A program made the position numbers and the translations under genes. The notes below the pieces were generated by a model, which saw nothing but the letters and a program-made list of their open reading frames with translations, was not told where the DNA came from and ran no database searches. Shown here piece after piece: positions 8,873-17,888 of a stretch of 34,086 nucleotides of DNA (position 1 is the first letter of the stretch; every line of letters begins with the position of its first letter). The stretch comes from Candidatus Peribacteria bacterium. Lineage in GTDB: Bacteria > Patescibacteriota > Gracilibacteria > Absconditabacterales > Absconditicoccaceae. Where the stretch lies: contig JAISMG010000008.1 in the NCBI GenBank assembly GCA_031276875.1, forward strand, positions 1 to 34,086, written 5' to 3'.

Positions 8873-9607
8873 CTAGTTTTTGAGACAAGATTTAATGTGT
8901 TTTTGAGTATTCTTAACAGTAGTTGAATGTTCATCATTTGTCAGATGAATGATTTCTAGTGGAGTATTATTGGTGGCATCAAACGCTGCTCGTTGTTCTG
9001 GGGTGTTGTCGTCTTGGAGTTTTTGTATCTGAGATGATAATTGTTTTTTAAGAGTTTCAATATTCATCCCTGCTTTTTCTGCAATATCAAAAATAGTATC
9101 TGTTGCTTGAATGTCTGTCGCTGGGAAAGTGAGGATTTGTTTGGAAGTGATATGATGTTTTGTATTCTGATTTTTATAAGTTCCTGTATAAAGAAATACT
9201 TTATTATCGTGAGAAAAATCTATAATAATGTTTTTGTCTTGTTGCTTTACGGTGACGAAAAAATGAAAACTTGGACGTCCGTCTGGATAGCTTAAAAATT
9301 CTATTCCTAATGTAATGTCTTCAGGATTGATATATATATTCTTTTGAGCTTTGAGTTTGTGGATAGTCAAAAGAGACTGAGCAACGCAGGGGTTCATATA
9401 GCAGATTTCTTTTTTCTGCTGAATATCTTCAGCAGAAATATTCCAAATATGCTTCAGTTCTTTATTATCTACAGGTATTTTTTTAAGGTTTCCTACTTCG
9501 TAAACGATATTTTCTATTTGCTGGATAGTTATTTTTTCTGCCGTGTCAGGCACAGAAGTAAGGGGTAAAACAATTGCTTTCATCGTAATAAGTAAGAATA
9601 AAAACAT
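8873..9607 (-). CDS. Secreted protein, unknown
   Basis: Starting at ATG 9607, 5 bases after the nitroreductase stop, the 244-aa product has a clear signal peptide (MFLFLLITMKAIVLPLTSV) followed by a hydrophilic mature region. Two cysteines close together (EICYMNPC) and segments such as GRPSFHFFVTVKQQDKNIIIDF suggest a beta-rich extracytoplasmic domain; the last 60 residues look helical and charged. An earlier GTG at 9661 would put the signal in the wrong place. The stop is TAG, 15 bases from the convergent lipase stop. I do not recognise the family. Confidence 0.7.
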   Translation of the reverse strand: MFLFLLITMKAIVLPLTSVPDTAEKITIQQIENIVYEVGNLKKIPVDNKELKHIWNISAEDIQQKKEICYMNPCVAQSLLTIHKLKAQKNIYINPEDITLGIEFLSYPDGRPSFHFFVTVKQQDKNIIIDFSHDNKVFLYTGTYKNQNTKHHITSKQILTFPATDIQATDTIFDIAEKAGMNIETLKKQLSSQIQKLQDDNTPEQRAAFDATNNTPLEIIHLTNDEHSTTVKNTQKHIKSCLKN

Positions 9608-9612
9608 TTTTT

Positions 9613-10137
9613 TTATTGCTGTTCTCGTGTTTCCCGATGAATTTTTTCTGGTTTGATACACGATTTTTCTCGTAATGGTACTGTAGTATCAGGATATCAC
9701 AAGGCAATAATATTGAAAATATCGATATGGTCAGGGAGTTGAAGATAAGTATTGAGAAAGTGTCCAGGGTTATTGAGGGGATACACTCCTATTCGCACTG
9801 CACCTACCCCTTTTTCGTGAGCTGCAAGCAGGATATTTTGGGTACAAGCAGACATATCTTGCTGAATAAACGCAGGGTCAGTAATGATAGTTTTGTTGAA
9901 GCATGTAATAATAGCCGCGTTTGCTTGAGCAAGCATTTTCCCAAATTTAAGATGTTGACTCAGTCGGAGCAGATGGTCTTTATTTTGGATGACCAAAAAT
10001 TCTCGTGGCTGTTGGTTGTGGGCAGAAGGTGCATACATTCAGCATTCTAAGAGTTCTTGAATAAAAAATGGTGCTAGTGGTTGTTCACTAAAGTTTCTGA
10101 TACTTCTACGTGAGCGTATTCCTTCGATGAGTTTCAT
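9613..10137 (-). CDS. Nitroreductase-family flavoprotein
   Basis: The 174-aa protein belongs to the FMN-dependent nitroreductase family, which reduces nitro compounds, quinones or flavins with NAD(P)H. It opens with MKLIEGIRSRRSIRNF, the usual Arg-rich FMN-phosphate site, followed by MYAPSAHNQQPREFLVI (FMN contacts). Later QQDMSACTQNILLAAHEKGVGAVRIG matches the conserved dimer-core helix and strand, and NIIALGYP is the end of the fold, with its Gly as TGA (9697). Another Gly, before MYAPSAHN, is also TGA (10039). The length is at the short end of the family. It lies between an anchored coiled-coil gene and a secreted protein on the same strand. Confidence 0.9.
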
Positions 10138-10175
10138 TGTTTAAGATAGTTTAGATTGTTAAATGGAAGATAAGT

Positions 10176-10712
10176 TTAGTTTACAGTTGTGGTTGTTTCT
10201 AAGGTATTCATTTCTGTTTGGAGTGCTTCGATTTGTGCTTGGAGTTCAGCTTTTTTTTGGGCAATTTCATCTGGTACTGGCTGTACAGCGGGTATTCACT
10301 GACAGAGTGCCGTTGCGTTTTGAAACTGTTGAGTAATGAGTGCAGAAATCTGAGCAAATTGTTCATTCATCTGTTGACTCAGGGTTGCTTGTCCCATTAG
10401 GAGGTCTGTTAGATGAGAAACAGGTGTTTCTTCTGGTTCTGAAGGAAGGACTTCTTCTGGAAGAAGCGTTGTCTCCAGATTGGCTTGTTCTTGTTCGTCA
10501 GGTTGTTCTTGTAGCAATTGTTGCTCTTGGATTGCTTTTTCTCGTCCTTGTTGTTCGATTTGTTCTATTACAGGATTTGGAAGCCATTGCACGAGGTACG
10601 ACTGGTCAAAAAACGGTCAGAATTTTCGTTCTTTGTAGCCAAATCCAGAAACCACTAAAAACGCGATACCAGCTACCAGCCAAAAAAGTGTCGTTCGGAA
10701 GAAAGTTTTCAT
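10176..10712 (-). CDS. Membrane-anchored Gln/Glu-rich coiled-coil protein
   Basis: The 178-aa product has a single N-terminal hydrophobic segment (about residues 7-25). Next comes a segment with many Gln and Glu that looks disordered or helical, then LTDLLMGQATLSQQMNEQFAQISALI and a C-terminal coiled coil (AELQAQIEALQTEMNTLE). TGA at 10617 and 10296 are Gly. The ATG at 10712 is supported by the promoter at 10758-10785, and the TAA stop is 38 bases before the nitroreductase start. It could be a structural or scaffolding protein at the cell envelope. The family is unknown. Confidence 0.65.
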
Positions 10713-10757
10713 ACGTTTAAGATTAGCAATTAAAAGAAATATATTCACTCACTAAAG

Positions 10758-10785
10758 ACGATAACGAAACCCTAAGAAATTGCAA
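10758..10785 (-). promoter_or_regulatory. Promoter for the 10712-8873 operon
   Basis: On the minus strand TTGCAA (10780-10785), 16 bp, TATCGT (10758-10763). The -10 is weak, but the -35 and spacing match other promoters here. Confidence 0.4.
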
Positions 10786-10792
10786 GAGAAAA

Positions 10793-10824
10793 TGCGTTTT
10801 GAAACATAATAATGTAAAAACGCA
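10793..10824 (-). terminator. Probable secY terminator
   Basis: On the minus strand TGCGTTTT pairs with AAAACGCA across a 16-base loop, followed by TTTTCTC. It lies 44 bases after the secY stop and just before the next promoter. The stem is AT-rich, so it may be weak. Confidence 0.4.
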
Positions 10825-10867
10825 CCAAAATATATTGTGAAGACGTGATTATTGCATTATGTGAGGT

Positions 10868-12193
10868 CTAGTATTTTTCGTATTTTGCCATTACTAATTC
10901 GGTGTCTACTTTATTGAGCAAATCTTGTACCACTCCTACGATGATGATAATTCCAGAACCAGCTACTACTACTGGCATTCCTCCTAATGTCTGTGCAATA
11001 TCGGTGATGAAAGGAATTCGATTGAGCAGATAGGAATAAATCGCTACCAATGCCAATCCTAATCCTCCTCGCAAACATAAATGCATCAAAATACTATTGA
11101 TGTATTGTGCAGTGGCTTTCCCCGGTCTAATCCCTGGAACAAATCCACCTCTTTTCTGGATATTGTCAGAAATTCTATCTGGCGAAAAGGTAATCAAGGT
11201 ATAGAGAAACGTAAAGGCTACAATAAAGATAATATATAGCAGAATAGCAATTCGTCCCGGACTTTGAGAATAGATATTGAGATTGATTTGTACTCGGTTT
11301 GCGATAGCCATCAGCTTTTCATTTGCTGGTTGGAATTGGGTTATCAATTGTGAAATCAAATACGGAAACGAAACAAACGCCATTGCAAAGATAATAGGCA
11401 CCATTCCTACCGGGTTAAGCGGGATAGGCAAAATGGAAGATTGTTGCACTTTCCCACTGCGGGCATAAATGACGGGAATTTCTTTGGTGGATTTGAGAAT
11501 AAAAATAGAAAGCAGAATAAGTACCAGCACGATAGCCAGCATAAAGAAAAGCACTGCTAATCGATTATTTCCTGTAGTCAGACTGGTATATGCTTGTTGG
11601 ACAATTCCTGAAACGATAGATGCAAAAATCAGCATAGAAATTCCATTGGAAATCCCTTTTTCTGTGATGACTTCTCCTAGTCGCATCAAAAGCATTGACC
11701 CTACGGATAAGATAAATGCGGTAAGAACTACTATTCCCAAATTTCCCGTATCAATTGCTGCACCTCCTAGCATTGAATTCATAATAAAGACCATTCCAAT
11801 TCCTTGGACGAATGCCATCGGAAAAGTAAGGTATCTGGTATACTGGTTGATTTTTGCTTGTCCGACTTCTCCTTGTTCAGTGAGCTGTTCCAAATGAGGA
11901 ATGACAGAACTTAAAAGTTGTAGAATGATAGATGCAGTAATATAAGGAGAAACTCCAATAGCTACCAGTGCAAAGTTGGATAATGCACCTCCCATCAGCA
12001 TAATAAGATATCCAAATCCTCCAGCAGCTCCTGCTTCTAGGGTTCCGTTCATCAAATTTTGAATGTCTACAAATGGGACAGGGACAAAGACCAATAGTCT
12101 GTAAATTGCTAGAATTCCCAATGTCCGATAGAGTTTTTTCATCAGACTTTTATTGTTGAGAATTTCATTGGCTTTTCTTACGAATTTTTTCAT
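10868..12193 (-). CDS. secY: Protein translocase subunit SecY
   Basis: SecY forms the protein-conducting channel of the Sec translocon in the cytoplasmic membrane. The 441-aa product has the usual length and ten hydrophobic segments. It contains hallmark stretches: an N-terminal TLGILAIYRLLVFVPVP, the plug region GGFGYLIMLMGGALS, SPYITASIILQLL, and the cytoplasmic loop motif GFVPGIRPGKATAQYI. I start it at ATG 12193 (MKKFVRKANEIL), the conserved SecY start; an earlier TTG at 12295 lies inside a -35 box. The stop is TAG. It is not within a ribosomal spc operon here: the upstream neighbour is a divergent protease gene. Confidence 0.96.
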   Translation of the reverse strand: MKKFVRKANEILNNKSLMKKLYRTLGILAIYRLLVFVPVPFVDIQNLMNGTLEAGAAGGFGYLIMLMGGALSNFALVAIGVSPYITASIILQLLSSVIPHLEQLTEQGEVGQAKINQYTRYLTFPMAFVQGIGMVFIMNSMLGGAAIDTGNLGIVVLTAFILSVGSMLLMRLGEVITEKGISNGISMLIFASIVSGIVQQAYTSLTTGNNRLAVLFFMLAIVLVLILLSIFILKSTKEIPVIYARSGKVQQSSILPIPLNPVGMVPIIFAMAFVSFPYLISQLITQFQPANEKLMAIANRVQINLNIYSQSPGRIAILLYIIFIVAFTFLYTLITFSPDRISDNIQKRGGFVPGIRPGKATAQYINSILMHLCLRGGLGLALVAIYSYLLNRIPFITDIAQTLGGMPVVVAGSGIIIIVGVVQDLLNKVDTELVMAKYEKY

Positions 12194-12267
12194 TGGAAAG
12201 GCATCTAAAAAGAGTAAAAAGGCAGAATGGTTATTTTCATTTGATATGTTACCAACTAGTGCTACAG

Positions 12268-12295
12268 AGGTTATGAATTTACTTCCTATTTTCAA
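12268..12295 (-). promoter_or_regulatory. secY promoter
   Basis: On the minus strand TTGAAA (12290-12295), 16 bp, TAACCT (12268-12273). It leaves a leader of about 70 bases before the secY ATG. The -10 is poor. Confidence 0.35.
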
Positions 12296-12383
12296 GAGGA
12301 AATCTAGAAATGCTCCTCATTTTTTTTAATTGCAAGCCAAATGCATATATTTTAGTGAAAATATAAGCCTTCAGAAATTCCCG

Positions 12384-12411
12384 TTGTAATTGGTTGTCAG
12401 ATTTTTATAGT
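12384..12411 (+). promoter_or_regulatory. Promoter for the M50 protease gene
   Basis: TTGTAA (12384-12389), 16 bp, TATAGT (12406-12411), giving a transcript start near 12418. It is divergent from the secY promoter about 90 bp away. Confidence 0.5.
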
Positions 12412-12440
12412 TTCTGGTGTGAAATCTTTTTTATCCTTTG

Positions 12441-13109
12441 ATGATTTGTTCTATGGTTTCAGATATTGTTTACTACGTGTATATCGGAATTATTCTCCTT
12501 ATTTCCATCGGATTGCACGAATATGCTCACGCTTATACTTCACATCAGCTCGGCGACCCCACTCCAAAATTGCAAGGAAGACTCACGCCAAATCCCCTAA
12601 AACATTTGGATATTGTCTGATTTTTCTTGATTTTTTTGATTGGCTTTGGACGAGGAAAACCCGTACAAATCAATCCTTCCTATTACAAAAAACCACTCAG
12701 AGACGAACTCATTACTTCGTTGGCTGGACCAGGAATGAACCTTTTGCTGGCAATTATCGGAATGCTTCTAATGATGAGCTATGCGAGAATTACGGACATT
12801 TCTTTGGAAACATTATTACATCAAAGTTTTGACCTCGTCACGTTATTTTGGTTTATGTTTATCACGATAAATCTCTCGTTAGCAGCTTTTAATTTGTTGC
12901 CAATTTTCCCATTGGATGGATATAGATTGGTGAAAATTGTTTGGAAAGAAGGAGCTCAACGAATGGAAAGAAATGCAATGATAATTTCGATAGTATTATT
13001 GGTGCTTATTCTTTGACCGGGAAGTGGAATAATTGGAAAGTATATTTCTACCGTAAGTGATGTATTGTATAGACGGCTTTTTACGCTATTGAGTCTGATT
13101 TTTTATTAG
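12441..13109 (+). CDS. M50-family site-2-type intramembrane metalloprotease
   Basis: The 222-aa membrane protein has the zinc motif HEYAH (His26, Glu27, His30) inside the first hydrophobic segment and the second-site motif NLLPIFPLDG, whose Asp is the third ligand. These are the hallmarks of site-2 proteases, which cut membrane-bound substrates. LTPNPLKHLD and SLAGPGMNLLLAI are also typical of the short M50B members that lack a PDZ domain. TGA at 12618 and 13014 are Gly. The start is ATG 12441 or ATG 12453. The stop is TAG. It could process anti-sigma factors or leftover signal peptides; no anti-sigma gene is adjacent. Confidence 0.9.
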
Positions 13110-13114
13110 TTCCC

Positions 13115-13143
13115 TTGAAAAAGAGTCCCCTTTTGTGTATACT
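13115..13143 (+). promoter_or_regulatory. Promoter for the 13221 gene (and perhaps prfA)
   Basis: TTGAAA (13115-13120), 17 bp, TATACT (13138-13143), with a TG extended -10. It is one of the best matches in the window and the only one with a 17-bp spacer. Confidence 0.6.
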
Positions 13144-13220
13144 TGCCGTATGAAAAAAATGAATGAAAAAGAGATAGTTGTTTTTGATATATTTTAAATG
13201 TATTTATTCAACATTCAAAA

Positions 13221-13712
13221 ATGGAAAAAATTACCAATAGTTGCCTTCCGAAAGACACAAATACACGTAACTCTTGAGTTGGTGAAGAGCTATATTTAAA
13301 CTTAAATAAAATTTGTTCAACAGAAAAAATATTATATGGAAGACTTCCCCATATTTCTATTGATGGAGAACCTAATCACGAAAACGAATTAACTGAAGGA
13401 AACATTTTTAATACCTTTCAAGAAGTTGTAAGTCAAGCAATTATAAAGCAATTACCTCATTTAAAAACAAATAATATTTTATGTTTTGCTCAACGAAAAG
13501 AATATTTACTCTGAACCAGAGAAAAAATGTATGATAATAATCCTTTCCTTAATGCAAATTTTTGGGAATTAACAATAAACGACTATAGAGTTGCCGTTTT
13601 TTTATCAACTAGAAATCCTATGAATTATGCTATGATTGATTTTTGGATTAATATAGAATTAATAGAAAACCTTTGTAAAAAAATCAAAAAAGAAACCCAA
13701 AAAGAACAATAG
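13221..13712 (+). CDS. Cytoplasmic protein of unknown function
   Basis: With TGA at 13275 and 13512 read as Gly the frame gives 163 aa from ATG to TAG; under the standard code it breaks into three. The sequence is soluble, with a mix of helix and strand (FWELTINDYRVAVFLSTRN, MIDFWINIELIENLCKKI) and a basic C-terminus. No membrane segment or known motif is visible. It lies 61 bases upstream of prfA on the same strand and follows a good promoter, so the two may share a transcript. I recognise no family. Confidence 0.7.
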
Positions 13713-13773
13713 CAAAGAAATAATGATAGTAAATATTGACTTTTACTAATTTTTAATTTCTCTTCATCTCACA

Positions 13774-14850
13774 ATGCTCGACAAACTCCACAAAATCATC
13801 ACTAAATACGAAGAACTCAGAAATCAAGCACTTCAGCCGGAAGTGTTTCAAAATCCTGACAAAGCAAAACTCGTAAATAAAGAACTTTCCAATTTGGAAG
13901 CCACCTATCATATTGCCGTGAACTACAAAAAAGCTCTAGAAGCTCAACAGTCCGCTGAAGAAATGCTAAAAAACGAACAAGACCCCGAATTGCTAGAAAT
14001 GGCACAAGAAGAATTAGACCAAGCGAAAGCAGCAATAGAAAAAGCTGACCAAGCACTCACGCTTGCCCTTTTACCCAAAGACCCTAACGATGATAAAAAT
14101 ATTTATCTGGAAATCAGACCTGCTGCTGGCGGAGACGAGAGCGGACTTTTTGGAGCGGAATTACTCAGAATGTATCTCGCCTATGCTCAGAAAATGGGCT
14201 GGAAACCAGAAATTGTAGAAGAACAGTTAAGCGACATCGGAGGCGTGAAATTTGTGATGGTGAAAATTTCTGGAAAGAATGTCTATTCTCTGATGAAATT
14301 TGAAAGTGGTGTACACAGAGTGCAAAGAATTCCCGAAACGGAAAGCCAAGGGAGAGTGCATACCTCGACCGTGACGATTGCGGTAATGCCGGAAGCAGAA
14401 GATGTAGATATTCAGATTGACCCCAAAGATATTCAGATGGACACCTACGCAGCTTCGAGTAGTTGAGGACAAAATGCTAATAAAAATCAGACTGGAGTCC
14501 GCCTTCACCATTTACCAACAGGAATGATTGTAAATATCGGCGACAGTAAATCCCAAATGCAAAATAAAGAAAAAGCGTTTGCCGTTTTGAAATCCAGACT
14601 GTATCAAATCGAACTTGATAAAAAAATGGAAGAAGAAAAAGCTATTAGAGGAAATCAGATTGGAACGGGCGATAGGTCTGAAAAGATTAGAACGTATAAT
14701 TTCCCGCAGGATAGAATAACTGACCACCGCATTCATCAGTCGTGGTCAAATTTACCCTACATTATGGCAGGAAACATTGAAGACATTATGGATAAACTTG
14801 TATTGGAAAATCAGACTAAACTCTTGGAAGCAAGTATGAAAGGAGCATAA
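13774..14850 (+). CDS. prfA: Peptide chain release factor 1
   Basis: RF1 recognises UAA and UAG and triggers peptide release on the ribosome. The 358-aa product is full length. The decoding motif PxT appears as PET in VQRIPETESQGRVHTS. The catalytic GGQ motif is at residues 231-233, but its first Gly is codon TGA (14464-14466), followed by GGA CAA. Downstream NANKNQTGVRLHHLPTG and DRSEKIRTYNFPQDRITDHR are classic. This makes the Gly reading of UGA very firm, and it fits a cell that no longer needs RF2. The start is ATG 13774 after a pyrimidine-rich leader ending TCTCACA. Confidence 0.97.
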
Positions 14851-14865
14851 GAAATATTATTATAT

Positions 14866-14988
14866 AAAACTCCTATAGTATACCATTCAGATTACATCAG
14901 CAACGAGAGTGCTTCATTTTCTGAATGGGAAATAAGTCAATATCTCACTGGTAAATTACCAAAACTAGATTACTTGCATTTTCAATAA
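14866..14988 (+). other. Protein-like open stretch after prfA, no start codon
   Basis: In the same frame as prfA, beyond its TAA, 45 open codons run to the next TAA and read like ordinary protein (YISNESASFSEWEISQYLTG). There is no ATG, GTG or TTG near its beginning. It may be a decayed gene end or chance. I see nothing else in 14851-15060. Confidence 0.25.
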
Positions 14989-15061
14989 TAACAATTTTTA
15001 TGAATGTAAATTTTTGGTGAGATTTTTATATCTATTGTTTGAAAAAATATTTTTTGATACC

Positions 15062-15091
15062 AAAAAAGGACACCACAAGCAGTGTCCCTAC
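15062..15091 (-). terminator. clpB terminator built from a GTAGGGAC repeat
   Basis: On the minus strand, 3 bases after the clpB TAA, GTAG leads into GGACAC-8-GTGTCC followed by TTTTTT: a perfect 6-bp stem and U-tract. The opening GTAGGGAC and the central GCTTG match the repeat copy inside clpB at 15474-15517. Confidence 0.85.
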
Positions 15092-15094
15092 AGA

Positions 15095-17755
15095 TTATTT
15101 CGTTGTAAACTGTAAACTATCAGCTTTTTTATCTACGCTTACTTTCACCGTATCACCGCTTCCAATTTTTCCATCAATAATTTCTAATGCCAAGGGGTCA
15201 AGAAAGTATCTTTGGATTGCTCTTTTGAGAGGTCTCGCACCAAACACTGGGTCAAGTCCTTTATCAGCAAGGAATTTCTTTGCGTCAGCTCCAAAAGTAA
15301 GTTCTATGCCTTTGTCTTTGTTAATCATTGTTTGATATTGTTGGATTTGTAAATCAACAATCTGAAAGAGCATTTGTGTATTGATAGGATTAAACAGAAC
15401 GATGTCGTCTAATCTGTTGATGAATTCTGGACGGAAATATCTTTGTAAAAGAGGCATAAGGTCTTTGTCTAAATCAACGGCTTCGCCGTTCGGACGAGGC
15501 AAGCCATCGTCCCTACATTGTTCGTGCTGTTCACTCATTCTCTCCATAATCAAATCCGAACCAATATTAGAAGTCAGAATTATGATGGTATTTTTAAAAT
15601 CAACGGTTCTTCCTTTACTATCCGTCAATCTTCCATCATCCAACAGTTGCAATAAGGTATTGAAAACGTCGGGATGGGCTTTTTCCACTTCATCGAAAAG
15701 AATGACTACATACGGCTTTTTACGTACTACTTCTGTGAGTTGTCCGCCTTCTTCATATCCTACATATCCCGGAGGCGAACCGATGAGACGAGCCACACTT
15801 TGTTTTTCCATATATTCAGACATATCAATTCTGACTAAAGATTTCTGGTCATCAAAGAGGAGCGTTGCGAGTTGTTTTGCCAGTTCGGTTTTTCCTACTC
15901 CGGTAGGTCAGAGAAAGAGAAAACTTCCAATGGGTCTATTGGGGTCTTTCAATCCTGCTCTTGACCTGCGGACAGCATTTGCTACGGTTTCGACAGCTTT
16001 TTCTTGTCCAATGACTTTACTTCACAAATAGTTTTCCAAATGGGAAAGTTTTTCTGCTTCAGTTTCGACGAGTTTATGGACGGGTATGCCGGTTCGTTTT
16101 CCGATGATTACGGCAATGTCTTCGTCCTGGACTTCATCTTTTACGATGATATTTCCTTTTTTCTTTGCGGTTTCGATGTTTGCTTCCAATGTGCTCATTT
16201 CTTTTTCTACAGCGGGAATTTCTTCATAGGAGATTTTTCAAGCTCTGTTGTAATCTGCTTGTTTGGTGGCGATTTCCGCTTCGTGTTTTAGGCTACTGAG
16301 TTTTTCTTTCGCTTCTTTGAGTTTGTCAAACAGCTTTCTATCCTCTTCTCGGTTCTTTTTCGCGATGGTGTATTGTTCATTCAGGTCAGTGATTTGTTTA
16401 TCCAATTCTGATAACTTTTCGTTGTTTGGTTGGTTGTTCGAATGGGTTCACGACCCGTCCCTACGAGTATTCTTTATTCACAATGCGTATTTTTCAATTT
16501 CCAATTTAGAAATCTGTTTTTGCATTTGGGTAATCTCTTCTGGCATTGAGGTCATTCCCATTTTGACGCTCGCACTCGCTTCATCAATCAAATCAATCGC
16601 TTTGTCGGGCAATCTCCTGTCGGGCAAATATTTCGTCGAAAGTTCCACCGCGGTAATGACTGCACTATCGGAGATACTCACTCCGTGATGGGTTTCGTAC
16701 GTTCCCTTAATCCCTTTCAGAATTGCTATTGCCTCTTCTTTACTGGGTTCATTGACCATAACGGGTTGAAAACGCCTTTCCAATGCGGGGTCCTTTTCGA
16801 TAATGCGGTACTCATTCAGCGTTGTAGCTCCAATTACTTTGATGCTTCCACGAGCCAATGCGGGTTTCAACATATTTCCCATATCCATTGCACCTTCTGC
16901 TTTCCCGGCTCCGACAACGGTATGGAGTTCGTCAATAAAGAGAATAAGCTGACCGTCAGATTTTTCTACGGTAGTTAAAATGGCTTTGAGCCTTTCCTCA
17001 AATTCGCCTCTAAATTTGCTTCCTGCCATCAATGCTCCCATATCCAATTCAATGATTTTCCTATTTTTCAAACTGTCTGGAACATCTCCTTTGACGATTT
17101 GCTGGGCAAGGAGTTCGATGATGGCGGTTTTTCCTACTCCCGGTTCACCAATCAGAACGGGATTATTTTTTATTCTTCTACTGAGGATTTGGATGGTTCT
17201 TCTGGTTTCGTCTTCTCTTCCAATCACGGGGTCAAGTTTTCCTTGCTGTGCGAGATGAGTAATGTCTCTTCCAAATTTTTCTAGCACATCCAAACTGATT
17301 TCTGGGTCTTCTGAGGTGATAGGTTCGCCATCTCTGATGGTTTCGACAGCTTTTTCTGCCTGTTGATAATTAATATTTCCGGTGAGGTCTTGGAATTTTT
17401 TATTATTTTTTAGTCCCGCGAGAAACAGGTGTTGGGTGCTGAGATAGCTGTCTCCCATTTTCTTCATCAGTTTTTCCGCCTCCAGAAAAAGCGTTTGCAA
17501 AGACTGACTGACATTGAGTTGGTAATTCCCTTCAATGTTGGGATAGTCTTTGAGGGTGAGAATGATGTTGTCGTTGAGATCTTGGGGGTTGAGGTTGAGA
17601 TGTTTGAGGATTTGGGGGATAAAGCCGTCTTTTTGATTGAGCATTGCGAAAAGAAAGTGGACTTCGTCGAGGGTTTGGTGGTGCATATTGAGGGCGAGGT
17701 CGTGAGCGGATTGTAAGGCTTCGCTGAGTTTGTGGGTGAAGATATTGTAGTTCAT
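15095..17755 (-). CDS. clpB: ATP-dependent disaggregase ClpB
   Basis: ClpB is a hexameric AAA+ unfoldase that pulls proteins out of aggregates with DnaK. The 886-aa product has the N-terminal repeat domain (about 1-140), D1 with Walker A GEPGVGKT (203-210) and Walker B LILFIDE (270-276), a coiled-coil middle domain (about 400-520), and D2 with Walker A GPTGVGKT (616-623) whose first Gly is TGA at 15908. The sequence [15 protein letters not shown] and [10 protein letters not shown] are typical of D2. Four more TGA codons are Gly. Two segments look inserted by palindromic repeats: RRDGSGTHS near 431-440 in the middle domain and [14 protein letters not shown] near 746-760 in D2. The start is ATG 17755 ([10 protein letters not shown]). 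Confidence 0.96.
15474..15517 (-). repeat. Palindromic repeat inside clpB D2, in frame
   Basis: On the minus strand the copy begins TGTAGGGACGATGGCTTG, whose GGACGA arm folds back on TCGTCC, and is followed by a perfect palindrome AACGGC-GAA-GCCGTT. It encodes about 14 residues ([14 protein letters not shown]), in a stretch where ClpB proteins vary, shortly after TSNIGSDLI and before the conserved FRPEFINR. It is more GC-rich than its surroundings. Confidence 0.75.
16439..16464 (-). repeat. Palindromic repeat inside clpB middle domain, in frame
   Basis: On the minus strand the copy begins GTAGGGACGGGTCGTGAACC; GGGT pairs with ACCC around TCGTGA. It encodes RRDGSGTHS within the coiled-coil middle domain, where the sequence abruptly loses helix character. 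Its TGA codon is read as Gly. Confidence 0.65.
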
Positions 17756-17795
17756 AGGTGTAATAAATAAGGAATAAAAGGCTGAATGGTTCCCA

Positions 17796-17823
17796 AGTAT
17801 AGTTATTTTTTTTTCAAATGCAA
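17796..17823 (-). promoter_or_regulatory. clpB promoter
   Basis: On the minus strand TTGCAT (17818-17823), 16 bp with an A-tract, TATACT (17796-17801). The leader to ATG 17755 is about 33 bases. I saw no CIRCE-like inverted repeat (TTAGCACTC-N9-GAGTGCTAA), so HrcA control is not evident. Confidence 0.55.
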
Positions 17824-17888
17824 GCGAAATGTAGCACTTACTTTTGTATGGTGCTATGATATGGTTAAGTATCATTCCAACAGCACCA

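Noticed and set aside
12194-12295. TTG 12295 start of secY with a 34-residue extension
   Set aside because: The TTG is part of the -35 box, and SecY proteins begin at the MKKFVRKANEIL-like position.
13774-14850. UGA as Trp (code 4) or as selenocysteine
   Set aside because: UGA falls at invariant Gly in several families, and Trp is encoded by TGG in the same genes; there is no SECIS-like element and no redox role for those positions.
15000-15335. A plus-strand gene starting at ATG 15000
   Set aside because: It runs across the clpB terminator and antisense to clpB coding sequence and has no independent support.
15039-17716. Long plus-strand open frames opposite clpB
   Set aside because: They are antisense shadows of a highly conserved gene, with no family resemblance and no start signals.
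13774-17755. Frameshifts or pseudogenes explaining split prfA, clpB and other genes
   Set aside because: The pieces are always in the same frame and joined by a single TGA at a Gly position, so recoding explains them all without errors.
17756-17888. CIRCE operator before clpB
   Set aside because: No TTAGCACTC/GAGTGCTAA inverted repeat is present; GTAGCAC and GTGCTA nearby do not form the motif.
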